Part shown: positions 1 through 8,272 of the stretch, one piece after another
How positions within the stretch are numbered: the first letter of the stretch is position 1
How the letters are laid out: each line of letters begins with the position of its first letter
Source of the DNA: Microbacterium luticocti DSM 19459
GTDB lineage: Bacteria > Actinomycetota > Actinomycetes > Actinomycetales > Microbacteriaceae
Length of the DNA stretch: 64,000 bases
Direction: 5' to 3'
NCBI RefSeq assembly: GCF_000422405.1
Contig: NZ_AULS01000001.1
Location: forward strand, 62,001-126,000
Made by a program: the position numbers and the translations under genes
The notes under the pieces: model-generated
Database searches by the model: none
Seen by the model: the letters and a program-made list of their open reading frames with translations, nothing else
What the model was told of the DNA's origin: nothing

Positions 1-1152
1 GGCGTGCACGCCCGCGACGCCGCGCTGGTGCGGCAGGAGCTCGAACCGTGCGCGCTCGTGTTCGCCGGTCACACCCGCACCACCGACGTACAGCGACTGG
101 TCGAGGCGGGCTGGGTGCGCGAAGTGCCGGCGGCCCGGCGACGCTCGCCCCGCGTGGTGCTGTCGGCCACGCGCGAGGGCGAGGCGCGCGGAGCACGGGT
201 GCCGTCGGCGGCCTTCGCCGCGGCCCGTGAAGCCCTGCGCACCGGCCCGGTGCTCGTGCAGGTGGCCCGACCCGGGTATGCACCCACCCTGGTCTGCGCG
301 GAATGCCGCCGGCCCGCCCGTTGCGCGGTGTGCGGCGGACCGCTGCGCGCCGCACGGCCGGGGGCGGTGCCGCAGTGCTCATGGTGCGGCCGCGCCGCGC
401 ACGGCTGGACGTGCGGCTGCGGCTCGACCCGGGTGCGCATGGCCTCGTCGGGCAGCGAGCGCACCGCCGACGAGCTCGGCCGCGCGTTCCCCGGCACCCG
501 GGTCATCCTCGCCGACGGCGAGCACCCCGTGGCCGCCGTCGGGGCCGCACCGGCCCTGGTGATCGCCACGCGCGGTGCGGAGCCGATCGCCGTGGACGGG
601 TACCGCGCGGTGCTGCTGCTGGACGGCGACAGGATGCTGCAGGCCGACGACCTGCGGATCACGGAGTCCGCCCTGCGCTGGTGGTCGAACGCGGCGGCAC
701 TGGCGGCGCCCGGGGCACCGGTGCACCTGGTGGGCGTCGCCGGACCGGTGGCCCGGGCCCTGGCCACCTGGACGCAGCCGGCCTATGCGCGTGCGGAACT
801 CGCCGAGCGCGCACCGCTGAAGATGCCGCCCGCCGTGCGGGTCGCCGTCGTGGAGGGCACCGCACGCCAGGTGCAGGCGGCGCTTGCCGCGGTGCACGAA
901 GCGGTGCCGGGCCTCGACGCCGACGCGGTGCTCGGTCCCGTGCCGGTCGGCGACGGGGCCGAGGCCGCCGGCGACGGCGCCCGCCGCGCCCTGGTGCGGT
1001 TCGGGTACGCGCAGGGCCGGGCGGTGGCCGACGCATTGCGCGGTGCCGTGGTCACCGCCGCGCTGAGCACGCGACGCCGGACCAAGGGCGCCCCGGCCGG
1101 CTCCCGGAATACACTCAGAGTGCGGCTCGACGTGCTCGATCCCGAGCTGTGA
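1..1152 (+). CDS. priA: Primosomal protein N' (PriA), 3' part, truncated by the window edge
   Basis: The reading frame is open to base 1, so only the C-terminal 383 residues are present. PriA starts replication restart at stalled forks. Cysteine pairs (CAEC, CAVC, CSWC, CGC) near residues 95-140 form the zinc-binding module that lies between helicase motifs in PriA. The segment after it, which should hold helicase motifs V and VI, is degenerate: the usual GTQM-type motif is not recognisable. This agrees with actinobacterial PriA being described as helicase-inactive. It ends 17 bp before fmt, whose Shine-Dalgarno sequence follows at once. The order priA-fmt-rsmB-rpe is also that of M. tuberculosis Rv1402-Rv1408, which supports the call. 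The N-terminal half lies outside the window. Confidence 0.85.
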   Translation, partial: GVHARDAALVRQELEPCALVFAGHTRTTDVQRLVEAGWVREVPAARRRSPRVVLSATREGEARGARVPSAAFAAAREALRTGPVLVQVARPGYAPTLVCAECRRPARCAVCGGPLRAARPGAVPQCSWCGRAAHGWTCGCGSTRVRMASSGSERTADELGRAFPGTRVILADGEHPVAAVGAAPALVIATRGAEPIAVDGYRAVLLLDGDRMLQADDLRITESALRWWSNAAALAAPGAPVHLVGVAGPVARALATWTQPAYARAELAERAPLKMPPAVRVAVVEGTARQVQAALAAVHEAVPGLDADAVLGPVPVGDGAEAAGDGARRALVRFGYAQGRAVADALRGAVVTAALSTRRRTKGAPAGSRNTLRVRLDVLDPEL

Positions 1153-1169
1153 CACCCCCGAGGAGGACG

Positions 1170-2090
1170 ATGCGTCTGGTGTTCGCCGGTACCCCCGAGG
1201 TCGCCGTGCCGTCGCTGATGAGGCTGGTCGAGGCCGGTCACGAGGTCGCGCTCGTCGTGACCCGACCGGACGCCCCACTCGGACGCAAGCGAGTGCTCAC
1301 CCCCTCGCCGGTGGCCGCTGCGGCCGAACGTCTCGGACTTCCCGTGCTGCGCGCCGCCCGTTTCGACCAGGCCGCGACCACCGCCGTCGCGCAGGCCCGT
1401 CCCGAGCTGGGCGTCGTGGTCGCGTACGGCGCCCTGGTGCGCGAGCCGTTGCTGTCGCTGCCGGGGCACGGCTGGATCAACCTGCACTTCTCACTGCTGC
1501 CGCGCTGGCGCGGTGCGGCGCCGGTGCAGCATGCGCTCATCGCGGGCGATGAGGTGACCGGGGCGAGCGTGTTCCGGCTCGTGCCGCAGCTGGACGCCGG
1601 CGACGTGTATGCGACACTGCGCTACGAGGTGCCCCCGTTGGCCACTGCCGGCGATGTGCTCGACGCGCTGGCCCACCGCGGTGCCTACCTGGTCGAGGAC
1701 GTCGTGGCGGCCATCGGTTCGGGCACCGCGCAGGCACATCCGCAGATCGGGGCGGCGACGCTCGCGCCGAAGCCGACCGCCGACGACGGATGCCTGCGCT
1801 GGGACGAGCCGGCCGCGCACGTCATCGCCCGGTGGCAGGGCACGACGCCCGAGCCGGGCGCCTACACGACCGTCGATGGCGTGCGGGTGAAGGTGCTCGC
1901 CCTGCGCCCGGCCGACCGCGACGTGCGGCTGGGCGCCGGGCGGATCGCCGAGGACGGCGGTGAGGTGCTGATCGGCACCGCTGACGAGCCTGTGCTCATC
2001 GACCGCGTACAACCGGCGGGCAAGGCCGCCATGGCCGCCGCGGACTGGTGGCGGGGCCTGCGCGTGGACGAACCGGTGGCCGGTTCGTGA
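1170..2090 (+). CDS. fmt: Methionyl-tRNA formyltransferase
   Basis: Adds the formyl group from 10-formyl-THF to Met-tRNA(fMet) for translation initiation in the cytosol. The product is 306 aa, normal for the family. It begins MRLVFAGTPEVAVPSL, typical of Fmt, and carries the formyl-transfer signature NLHFSLLPRWRGAAP near residues 107-121, with the catalytic Asn and His; the catalytic Asp is in LDAGDV. The C-terminal OB-like domain contains the family's PGAYT segment. The ATG was chosen because an AGGAGG Shine-Dalgarno (1161-1166) sits just upstream; the longer open frame overlapping priA has no support. The stop overlaps the rsmB GTG by 4 nt (GTGA), implying translational coupling. Confidence 0.95.
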   Translation: MRLVFAGTPEVAVPSLMRLVEAGHEVALVVTRPDAPLGRKRVLTPSPVAAAAERLGLPVLRAARFDQAATTAVAQARPELGVVVAYGALVREPLLSLPGHGWINLHFSLLPRWRGAAPVQHALIAGDEVTGASVFRLVPQLDAGDVYATLRYEVPPLATAGDVLDALAHRGAYLVEDVVAAIGSGTAQAHPQIGAATLAPKPTADDGCLRWDEPAAHVIARWQGTTPEPGAYTTVDGVRVKVLALRPADRDVRLGAGRIAEDGGEVLIGTADEPVLIDRVQPAGKAAMAAADWWRGLRVDEPVAGS

Positions 2091-3448
2091 CCGGCGCCCG
2101 GGATGTCGCCTACCAGACCGTGCGCGCCGTGCACGCCGACGACGCCTACGCCAACCTGCTGCTGCCGCGACTGATCGACCGGGCCGGGCTGGAGCGTGCC
2201 GACGCCGCCCTGGCCACCGAACTCGCGTACGGCACGCTGCGCCGGCGCGGCACCTACGATGCCGTGATCGCCGCGGCCGCCGACCGTCCGGTCGATCGGA
2301 TCGACCCCGTGGTGCTCGACGCCCTGCGCCTGGGCGTGCATCAACTGCTGTCCACCCGCATCGCCTCGCACGCCGCCGTCAACGAGACCGTGCAGCAGGT
2401 GCGCGAACACGCGGGGCGGGCCGCATCCGGTTTCGCCAATGCCGTGCTGCGCCGTATCGCCCGCGACACGCCGGGGGAGTGGCTGGCCCGCATCGAACAG
2501 ACCGCGCGGTCCGATGACGAGCGGCTTTCACTGCGCACCGCGCACCCGGTGTGGGTGATCCGCGCGCTGCGCCGCGCCCTGACCGCCGAAGGCCGGGCCG
2601 AAGAACTGGATGCGCTGCTGACCGCCGACAACGCCGCACCGAAGGTCGCGATGGCCGCGCTGCCGGAGCTCGGCCGGGTGCCCGACGGGGCCGCGCGCAC
2701 CGCGTACGCGCCTACCGGGTTCCTGCCGGGGGCGGGCGACCCTGAACCGCTCGTGCGCGCCTCGGGCGGCACGTTGCGCGTGCAGGACGAAGGCTCGCAG
2801 CTGGCGGCCCTGGCCCTGACCCGGGCGGCGCCGATCGCCGCGGGGGAGCGGTGGCTGGACCTGTGCGCCGGACCCGGCGGCAAGACCGCGCTGCTGGCCG
2901 CCGAGGCCCGGCGCGGCGGCGCCCGGCTCGAGGCCAACGAGCCGGTGCCGGCCCGCGCCGGCCTGGTGCGCCGCGCGCTGGCGGGCGTGCCCGGCGAGGT
3001 GACGGTGCACGAACAGGACGGCCGCGAGTTCGCGGCATCGCACCCCGCGGGATACGACCGCGTGCTCGTCGACGCGCCGTGCACCGGGCTCGGTGCGCTG
3101 CGCCGGCGCCCCGAGGCGCGGTGGCGCAAGAGCCCGCAGGACGTACCCGCGCTCACCGCGCTGCAGGTCGAGCTGGTGACCGCCGCGATCGGCGCGCTGC
3201 GTCCGGGCGGGCTGCTCGCCTATGTCACCTGCTCGCCGCACCTGGCCGAGACTGCCGGCGTGCTCGCCGAGATCCGGCGCACCCACGGCGACGAGATCGA
3301 CGAACTCGACACCCGTGCGGTGCTGCAGACGCTCGCGCGCGCGCCGATGGACCTGCCGACCCCCGCCGACGGCTCGGGCCGCGCCCAGCTGTGGCCACAC
3401 CGGCACGGCACCGACGCCATGTCGATCGCCCTGCTGCGCCGCCGCTGA
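2087..3448 (+). CDS. rsmB: 16S rRNA (cytosine-967-C5)-methyltransferase RsmB (Sun/Fmu)
   Basis: Methylates C967 of 16S rRNA using SAM. The 453-aa protein has the expected two parts: an N-terminal NusB-like RNA-binding domain (about 1-140) and a Rossmann methyltransferase domain with SAM motif LDLCAGPGGK near residue 257, motif IV DAPCTGLG near 331 and motif VI TCS near 381. The two motif cysteines match the C5-cytosine RNA methyltransferase mechanism. The start is a GTG overlapping the fmt stop codon. It is followed by about 170 bp of repeat-containing intergenic DNA and then rpe. Confidence 0.93.
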   Translation: MTGARDVAYQTVRAVHADDAYANLLLPRLIDRAGLERADAALATELAYGTLRRRGTYDAVIAAAADRPVDRIDPVVLDALRLGVHQLLSTRIASHAAVNETVQQVREHAGRAASGFANAVLRRIARDTPGEWLARIEQTARSDDERLSLRTAHPVWVIRALRRALTAEGRAEELDALLTADNAAPKVAMAALPELGRVPDGAARTAYAPTGFLPGAGDPEPLVRASGGTLRVQDEGSQLAALALTRAAPIAAGERWLDLCAGPGGKTALLAAEARRGGARLEANEPVPARAGLVRRALAGVPGEVTVHEQDGREFAASHPAGYDRVLVDAPCTGLGALRRRPEARWRKSPQDVPALTALQVELVTAAIGALRPGGLLAYVTCSPHLAETAGVLAEIRRTHGDEIDELDTRAVLQTLARAPMDLPTPADGSGRAQLWPHRHGTDAMSIALLRRR

Positions 3449-3449
3449 A

Positions 3450-3569
3450 GCGTGTCCCGGGGCGTGCCACCCCGCCCGCGGCATCCCACATCTTCTGCGA
3501 CACGACTGTGACGCGTGTCCCACAAGATGCGGCCTCCGCCCGCGGCATCCCGCATGTTCTGGGACACGC
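3450..3569. repeat. Pair of REP-like palindromic elements
   Basis: Two tandem imperfect palindromes fill the rsmB-rpe gap. The second (3513-3569) has 20-nt arms, the left reading GCGTGTCCCACAAGATGCGG, that match in 18 of 20 positions, with a 17-nt centre CCTCCGCCCGCGGCATC. The first (3450-3504) shares GCGTGTCCC, the centre CCGCCCGCGGCATCC and a TTCTGCGACACG right arm, but is more diverged. Arm and loop layout resembles the larger arrays at 18989-19296 and 20022-20357 (GTCTCACAAGA and TTCTGCGACC arms), so these are probably sequence variants of one repeat family. No coding frame runs through them. Confidence 0.7.
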
Positions 3570-3609
3570 ACCGCGAACCGGCTCCGGTGGCGGGCACATC
3601 GCCGCCCGA

Positions 3610-3615
3610 CATAAT
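3610..3615 (+). promoter_or_regulatory. -10 element of rpe (leaderless type)
   Basis: CATAAT lies exactly 6 nt before the rpe GTG, so transcription would start at or next to the start codon. No Shine-Dalgarno sequence is present between it and the GTG. Confidence 0.6.
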
Positions 3616-3621
3616 GGGGAC

Positions 3622-4278
3622 GTGCGCATCAACCCCAGCATCCTCGCCGCCGACTTCGTGAACATGCAGGCCGAGCTCGCCCGCATCACCGGTGCCGACT
3701 TCGTGCACGTCGACGTGATGGACAACCATTTCGTGCCGAACCTCACGTTCGGCCCGCAGATGGTGGAGCGCATCCAGGCCACGAGCCCCGTGCCGTTGGA
3801 CGTGCACCTCATGATCGACGACCCCGACCGGTGGGCGCCCGGCTACGCCGAGCTCGGCGCCGCGTCGGTCACGTTCCACCTCGAGGCCGCGAACGAGCCG
3901 GTCGCCCTCGCACGCCGGCTGCGCGCGATCGGCGCCCGCGCGGGTGTCGCGGTCAAGCCGATGACCCCGGTCGAGTCGCTGTTCGACATCCTCGAGGACT
4001 TCGACCAGATCCTGGTGATGACCGTCGAGCCCGGCTTCGGCGGCCAGTCGTTCATGCCCGAGACCATGCCCAAGCTGCGCCGCCTGCACGACGAGGCCCG
4101 CCGTCGCGGATCGTCGGTGTGGTTGCAGGTCGACGGCGGCATCGCGGCATCCACCATCGCCCAGGCGGCCGAGGCCGGAGCCGACACGTTCGTGGCAGGC
4201 TCCGCCGTGTTCGGCTCGCCCGATCCCGAGGCGGCCATCGCGGCACTGCGGCACACCGCCGCCGCGCACGCGCACTGA
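3622..4278 (+). CDS. rpe: Ribulose-phosphate 3-epimerase
   Basis: Interconverts ribulose-5-phosphate and xylulose-5-phosphate in the pentose phosphate pathway. The 218-aa TIM barrel has the hallmarks in order: INPSILAADF at the N-terminus, HVDVMDNHFVPN, the VHLMI segment, VKPMTP, MTVEPGFGGQSF and the C-terminal VDGGI, GADTFVAGSAVF phosphate-binding region. Metal-binding His and Asp residues are in place. The GTG at 3622 was chosen because the conserved N-terminus starts there and a CATAAT hexamer sits 6 nt upstream; the longer frame runs back through rsmB and the repeats. hisE follows after 55 bp with its own promoter. Confidence 0.95.
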   Translation: MRINPSILAADFVNMQAELARITGADFVHVDVMDNHFVPNLTFGPQMVERIQATSPVPLDVHLMIDDPDRWAPGYAELGAASVTFHLEAANEPVALARRLRAIGARAGVAVKPMTPVESLFDILEDFDQILVMTVEPGFGGQSFMPETMPKLRRLHDEARRRGSSVWLQVDGGIAASTIAQAAEAGADTFVAGSAVFGSPDPEAAIAALRHTAAAHAH

Positions 4279-4321
4279 CCACCCGGGCGGTCACGCGGTC
4301 GGCCGGGCGGCTGCGGTTCGA

Positions 4322-4327
4322 TACCCT
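4322..4327 (+). promoter_or_regulatory. -10 element of hisE (leaderless type)
   Basis: TACCCT is followed by 6 nt and then the hisE GTG. There is no ribosome-binding site, so the his genes probably start with a leaderless mRNA. Confidence 0.6.
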
Positions 4328-4333
4328 GGCTAG

Positions 4334-4597
4334 GTGAAGACGTTCGACTCCCTGTTCGCGGAACTGTCCGCGAAGGCGACCGACCGCCCCGCCGGATCCG
4401 GCACCGTCGCAGAGCTGGACGCCGGCATCCACGCGATCGGCAAGAAGGTCGTCGAAGAGGCCGCCGAGGTGTGGATGGCCGCCGAATACGAGTCGACGGA
4501 TGCCGCAGCCGAAGAGATCTCGCAGTTGCTGTACCACCTGCAGGTGATGATGATCGCGAAGGGACTGACGCTTCAGGACGTGTACCGACATCTGTGA
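4334..4597 (+). CDS. hisE: Phosphoribosyl-ATP pyrophosphatase
   Basis: Second step of histidine synthesis: hydrolyses PR-ATP to PR-AMP. The 87-aa all-alpha protein is the usual size for a stand-alone HisE. It carries the MazG-like metal-binding helices [14 protein letters not shown] (about 37-50) and [16 protein letters not shown] with the expected Glu and Asp positions. GTG start. hisG begins 38 bp downstream on the same strand. HisI, the next enzyme, is encoded separately at 6254, as is usual in actinobacteria. Confidence 0.95.
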   Translation: MKTFDSLFAELSAKATDRPAGSGTVAELDAGIHAIGKKVVEEAAEVWMAAEYESTDAAAEEISQLLYHLQVMMIAKGLTLQDVYRHL

Positions 4598-4635
4598 TGC
4601 CGCGTACCGCCCCCGCTGACGACAGGAAGACCCCC

Positions 4636-5478
4636 ATGCTGCGAATCGCCGTGCCCAACAAGGGCTCGCTGGCCGAGACGGCCGCCGAGATGCTCGCCGA
4701 GGCCGGCTACACCGGCCGCCGCGACAGCAAGGAACTGCACCTGATCGACCCCGAGAACGAGGTCGAGTTCTTCTACCTGCGTCCGAAGGACATCGCCACC
4801 TACGTCGGCTCGGGGGCTCTGCACGTCGGCATCACCGGGCGCGACCTGCTGCGCGACGCCCGCATGCCGGGTGCCCGTGAGATCGAGGCGCTGGGCTTCG
4901 CGCACTCCACGTTCCGCTTCGCCGCACCCCCCGGACGGTTCGCGGACGTCGGCGATCTCGACGGGGTGCGGGTGGCCACCTCGTACCCGGGGCTGGTCGA
5001 CGCGTTCCTCGACGAGCGCGGCATCGCCGTCGATCTGGTGCCGCTGGACGGCGCCGTCGAGTCGGCCGTGGAGCTGGGGGTCGCCGACGCCATCGCCGAC
5101 GTGGTCGAGACCGGCACCACGCTGCGCCAGGCGGGGCTCGAGGTGTTCGGCCCCGAGATCCTCACGTCCGAGGCGGTGCTCGTCGCCGGCCCGCACGACG
5201 CCGACGGCACCGAGACGCTGCTGCGCCGACTGCGGGGCGTGATGGTCGCCCGCCGGTACGTGCTGATCGACTACGACCTGCCCGCGAACCTCGTCGACGA
5301 GGCGGTGGCGCTGGCCCCCGGCATCGAATCACCGACGATCTCGCCGCTGCGCGACCCCGACTGGGTCGCGGTGCGCATCATGAGCCCGCGCAAGAGCGTC
5401 AACCAGGTGATGGACGCGCTGTACGCACTCGGCGCGCGGGCGATCCTGGTCACCGCGATCCACGCGGCGAGGCTGTGA
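4636..5478 (+). CDS. hisG: ATP phosphoribosyltransferase (long form, HisG-L)
   Basis: Catalyses the first committed step of histidine synthesis, ATP + PRPP to PR-ATP. The 280-aa product is the long form, with two periplasmic-binding-like catalytic domains and a C-terminal ACT-like regulatory domain (about 205-280) that mediates histidine feedback in this class, so no HisZ is needed. Visible motifs: [13 protein letters not shown] at the start, [31 protein letters not shown] (PRPP loop) and the [15 protein letters not shown]-terminal segment. ATG chosen over an upstream in-frame extension that overlaps hisE. The stop overlaps the hisF start region. Confidence 0.95.
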   Translation: MLRIAVPNKGSLAETAAEMLAEAGYTGRRDSKELHLIDPENEVEFFYLRPKDIATYVGSGALHVGITGRDLLRDARMPGAREIEALGFAHSTFRFAAPPGRFADVGDLDGVRVATSYPGLVDAFLDERGIAVDLVPLDGAVESAVELGVADAIADVVETGTTLRQAGLEVFGPEILTSEAVLVAGPHDADGTETLLRRLRGVMVARRYVLIDYDLPANLVDEAVALAPGIESPTISPLRDPDWVAVRIMSPRKSVNQVMDALYALGARAILVTAIHAARL

Positions 5479-6257
5479 TGACGCTCGCGTGCCGGGTCAT
5501 CCCGTGCCTGGACGTCGCCGCGGGTCGGGTCGTCAAGGGCGTGAACTTCCAGAACCTGCGCGAGATGGGCGACCCCGTCGAGCTGGCCGCCCGATATTAC
5601 GCGCAGGGCGCCGACGAACTCACCTTCCTGGACGTGACCGCGACCGTCGACGAGAGGGCGACCACGTACGAGGTGGTGCGCCGCACCGCCGAGCAGGTGT
5701 TCATCCCGCTCACCGTCGGCGGGGGAGTGCGCAGCGTCGACGACGTCGCCCGGCTGCTGTCTGTGGGCGCCGACAAGGTCGGCGTGAACTCCGCCGCGAT
5801 CGCCCGCCCGGCACTGATCGACGAGATCGCCGACCGGTTCGGCGCCCAGGTGCTGGTGCTCTCGCTCGACGTCACCCGCTCGCAGGCGACCGAGTCGGGT
5901 TTCGCCGTCACCACGCACGGCGGGCGGGTCGAGACCGCCCTGGACGCACTGGGCTGGGCGCGCGAAGCCACCGAGCGCGGCGCCGGCGAGCTGCTCGTCA
6001 ACTCGATCGACGCCGACGGCACCAAGACGGGGTTCGACCTCGAGCTGGTCGGGTTGATGCGTGAGCTCTCGTCGGTGCCGGTCATCGCCTCGGGCGGAGC
6101 CGGCGCCGCGACCGACTTCCCGCCCGCAGTGCACGCCGGCGCGGACGCCGTACTGGCGGCCTCCGTGTTCCACTCCGGGCAGTTGACGATCGGCGACGTC
6201 AAACGGGCGCTGGCACAGGACGGCATCACCGTCCGCGACGTGGAGGCTGCCGCATGA
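5478..6257 (+). CDS. hisF: Imidazole glycerol phosphate synthase subunit HisF
   Basis: Cyclase subunit of IGP synthase; uses ammonia delivered from HisH to form IGP and AICAR. A 259-aa TIM barrel with the two catalytic aspartates in context: CLDV (Asp12) near the N-terminus and LSLDVT near residue 131. The double half-barrel phosphate sites ([30 protein letters not shown]) are clear. ATG 5478 shares one base with the hisG TGA; a GTG three bases earlier is an in-frame alternative. HisH and HisA are not in this window. hisI starts inside the hisF stop (ATGA overlap). Confidence 0.95.
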   Translation: MTLACRVIPCLDVAAGRVVKGVNFQNLREMGDPVELAARYYAQGADELTFLDVTATVDERATTYEVVRRTAEQVFIPLTVGGGVRSVDDVARLLSVGADKVGVNSAAIARPALIDEIADRFGAQVLVLSLDVTRSQATESGFAVTTHGGRVETALDALGWAREATERGAGELLVNSIDADGTKTGFDLELVGLMRELSSVPVIASGGAGAATDFPPAVHAGADAVLAASVFHSGQLTIGDVKRALAQDGITVRDVEAAA

Positions 6258-6613
6258 CCGGGTCGATCGAGGAGCGCCTGGGCCGGGTGTCGTTCAACGA
6301 GCAGGGGCTCGTGCCCGCCGTCATCCAGCAGTGGGACACCGGCGAGGTGCTGATGCTCGGGTGGATGGACGCCGAGGCGTTGCGCCGCACCCTCACCACC
6401 GGGCGCGTGACGTTCTGGTCCCGCTCCCGCGGCGAATACTGGCGCAAAGGCGACACCTCCGGTCATATCCAGCTGGTGCGCGGCGCCAGGCTCGACTGCG
6501 ACGGCGACACCGTGCTGGTCACGGTGCAGCAGATCGGCGCCGCCTGCCACACCGGCGACCGCACCTGCTTCGACGCCGACGACCTCGACCCGGTCATCGG
6601 AGGACGCCCGTGA
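6254..6613 (+). CDS. hisI: Phosphoribosyl-AMP cyclohydrolase
   Basis: Opens the purine ring of PR-AMP, the third step of histidine synthesis. 119 aa, a stand-alone HisI. Conserved metal-binding features are visible: [10 protein letters not shown] with the Asp/Cys cluster, the HT-CF segment [11 protein letters not shown], and the substrate-binding [17 protein letters not shown]. The ATG overlaps the hisF stop by 4 nt and its own stop overlaps the next gene by 4 nt. In M. tuberculosis trpE lies between hisI and the next gene; here the two genes are fused by overlap and trpE is absent. Confidence 0.95.
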   Translation: MTGSIEERLGRVSFNEQGLVPAVIQQWDTGEVLMLGWMDAEALRRTLTTGRVTFWSRSRGEYWRKGDTSGHIQLVRGARLDCDGDTVLVTVQQIGAACHTGDRTCFDADDLDPVIGGRP

Positions 6614-7209
6614 AGGCCCGCGCGCGGCTGACGTCCGTCGTGCTCACCGTGCTGTGCGGTGCGCTCGGGCTGATGTCGTCGACGCAGACCTGGCTGCACG
6701 TGCGGCTGACCGGGGCCGCCGCCCACGACCTCACGGTCACCGGTGCCGCAGCCATCCCCGTCCTCGCCCCGCTCAGTCTGGCGGTCCTGGCCCTGGGCGC
6801 TGCGCTGTCGATCGTCGGCCGCGCGCTGCGCTACCTGTTCGGGGCGATCGCGCTGGGCATCGGCGTCGTCCAGCTCGTGCTGAGCGCCCGCGTCGGCTTC
6901 GGGCATCCGATCTCAGCCGTCGCCCGCACCGTCACCGACGCCACCGGCATCGCCGGCGACGACGCGGTCTCGGGGCTGGTCGACACGATCACCGGCACCG
7001 CCTGGCCGCTGGTGGCCGTCGCGGTGTGGGCGGTGCTGTGCGCGGTTGCGGTGTTCGTGCTGGCGACCGCGGCGCACTGGGGCAGCTCGGGCCGCAAGTA
7101 CCGCACGGATGCCGCGCCCAGCGCGGCGGCGGGACCGGTCGACGCGATCGACTCGTGGGACGACCTGTCACGGGGTGAGGATCCCACTGCGGATCGGGAC
7201 CCCCGCTAG
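6610..7209 (+). CDS. Trp biosynthesis-associated membrane protein (TIGR02234 family)
   Basis: A 199-aa membrane protein with four predicted transmembrane stretches (about 8-26, 43-70, 72-90 and 130-158) and a polar C-terminal tail. Size, topology and position directly before DUF6704 and trpC match the TIGR02234 family (Rv1610 of M. tuberculosis), always found in actinobacterial tryptophan clusters but of unknown molecular role. The GTG start overlaps the hisI stop by 4 nt. Its stop codon TAG is the first half of TAGACT (7207-7212), the likely -10 of the next gene. Confidence 0.8.
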   Translation: MKARARLTSVVLTVLCGALGLMSSTQTWLHVRLTGAAAHDLTVTGAAAIPVLAPLSLAVLALGAALSIVGRALRYLFGAIALGIGVVQLVLSARVGFGHPISAVARTVTDATGIAGDDAVSGLVDTITGTAWPLVAVAVWAVLCAVAVFVLATAAHWGSSGRKYRTDAAPSAAAGPVDAIDSWDDLSRGEDPTADRDPR

Positions 7210-7212
7210 ACT
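7207..7212 (+). promoter_or_regulatory. -10 element overlapping the upstream stop codon (trp genes)
   Basis: TAGACT whose first three bases are the stop codon of the TIGR02234 gene. The DUF6704 gene starts 44 nt further on and has a GAAGGAG Shine-Dalgarno, so this promoter would give a short-leader transcript for DUF6704-trpCBA. Confidence 0.5.
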
Positions 7213-7256
7213 TGCCACAGGGCGCGGCACGGTGCGCCCGCACACGAAGGAGCCCC

Positions 7257-7487
7257 ATGAGCAACCCCATCGCCGACCCCGGCCACGGACACTCGCCGGC
7301 CGCATGGACCGCCGTGATCATCATGCTGATCGCGTTCGCCGCCGGCACCGTCGCGTTCTTCCTCGACGTGCCGTGGCTGGTGTGGGCGTGCGCGGCACTC
7401 ATGCTGGTGGGCCTGATCGTGGGGTGGGTGATGTCGAAGGCGGGCTACGGCATCAACGGACCGAAGTTCACGCCCAAAGAGCATTGA
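7257..7487 (+). CDS. DUF6704 family small membrane protein
   Basis: A 76-aa protein with a His-rich N-terminus (PGHGHSPAAWTAV) and two hydrophobic helices (about 15-35 and 39-58), ending in GYGINGPKFTPKEH. Such proteins sit between the TIGR02234 protein and trpC in many actinobacteria; no activity is known. The ATG was chosen because GAAGGAG (7246-7252) precedes it; an upstream in-frame start would overlap the preceding stop-codon promoter. The stop is followed after 2 nt by the trpC ATG, so the two are translated together. Confidence 0.75.
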   Translation: MSNPIADPGHGHSPAAWTAVIIMLIAFAAGTVAFFLDVPWLVWACAALMLVGLIVGWVMSKAGYGINGPKFTPKEH

Positions 7488-7489
7488 GC

Positions 7490-8272
7490 ATGCTCGCCGA
7501 CCTGACGGCCGGCGCAGTCGACGACGCCCGTGCCCGCCAGGCGCAGCGGCCGGCATCCGCAGTCGAACGGGATGCCCTCGCCCTCGCCCCGGCGCGTGAC
7601 GCGCGTGCGGCGCTCGCACCCGCCGAACGGGTGAAGATCATCGCCGAGGTCAAGCGTGCCAGCCCGTCCCGCGGCGACCTGGCCGCCATCCCCGACCCGG
7701 CCGCGCAGGCCCGACGCTACGAGCAGGGCGGCGCATCCGCCATCTCGGTGCTCACCGAGCAACGCCGCTTCAAGGGCAGCCTCGACGACCTGGTCGCGGT
7801 GCGTGCAGCGGTGTCGCTGCCGGTGCTGCGCAAAGACTTCATCGCCACCGAGTACCAGGTGCTCGAGGCACGCGCCGCCGGCGCCGACCTGGTGCTGCTG
7901 ATCGTCGCCGCGCTCGAGCAGGACCGGCTGGCGCGGCTGCACGATCTGGTGCGCGAGTTGGGCATGACCGCACTGGTCGAGACCCACTCCGCCGACGAGA
8001 TCGCCCGCGCCACCGACATCGGCGCCGAACTGATCGGTGTGAACGCCCGTGACCTGACCACGTTCGAACTCGACCGCGACCTGTTCGGGCGACTGGCCGA
8101 GCGCATCCCCGCCGGTGCCGTCAAGATCGCCGAATCGGCGGTGCACACCCCGGCCGACGTCGCCCACTACCGTGCCGCCGGCGCCGATGTGGTGCTGATC
8201 GGCGAAGCGCTGGTCACCGGTGACCCGGTCGCCACCCTGCAGGCCTTCCTGACCGCCCCGGAGACACCATGA
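7490..8272 (+). CDS. trpC: Indole-3-glycerol-phosphate synthase
   Basis: Converts CdRP to indole-3-glycerol phosphate in tryptophan synthesis. The 260-aa TIM barrel has the family signature [14 protein letters not shown] near residue 50 with the catalytic Lys residues, [34 protein letters not shown] and [12 protein letters not shown] in order. No TrpF domain is fused, so the preceding isomerase step is expected from HisA/PriA elsewhere. The ATG lies 2 nt after the preceding gene; the stop overlaps trpB by 4 nt. Confidence 0.95.
   Translation: MLADLTAGAVDDARARQAQRPASAVERDALALAPARDARAALAPAERVKIIAEVKRASPSRGDLAAIPDPAAQARRYEQGGASAISVLTEQRRFKGSLDDLVAVRAAVSLPVLRKDFIATEYQVLEARAAGADLVLLIVAALEQDRLARLHDLVRELGMTALVETHSADEIARATDIGAELIGVNARDLTTFELDRDLFGRLAERIPAGAVKIAESAVHTPADVAHYRAAGADVVLIGEALVTGDPVATLQAFLTAPETP

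Noticed and set aside
303..1169. Long open frame running from inside priA into fmt
   Set aside because: Only the part from ATG 1170 has Fmt homology and a Shine-Dalgarno; the upstream part is an Arg/Gly-rich shadow of priA.
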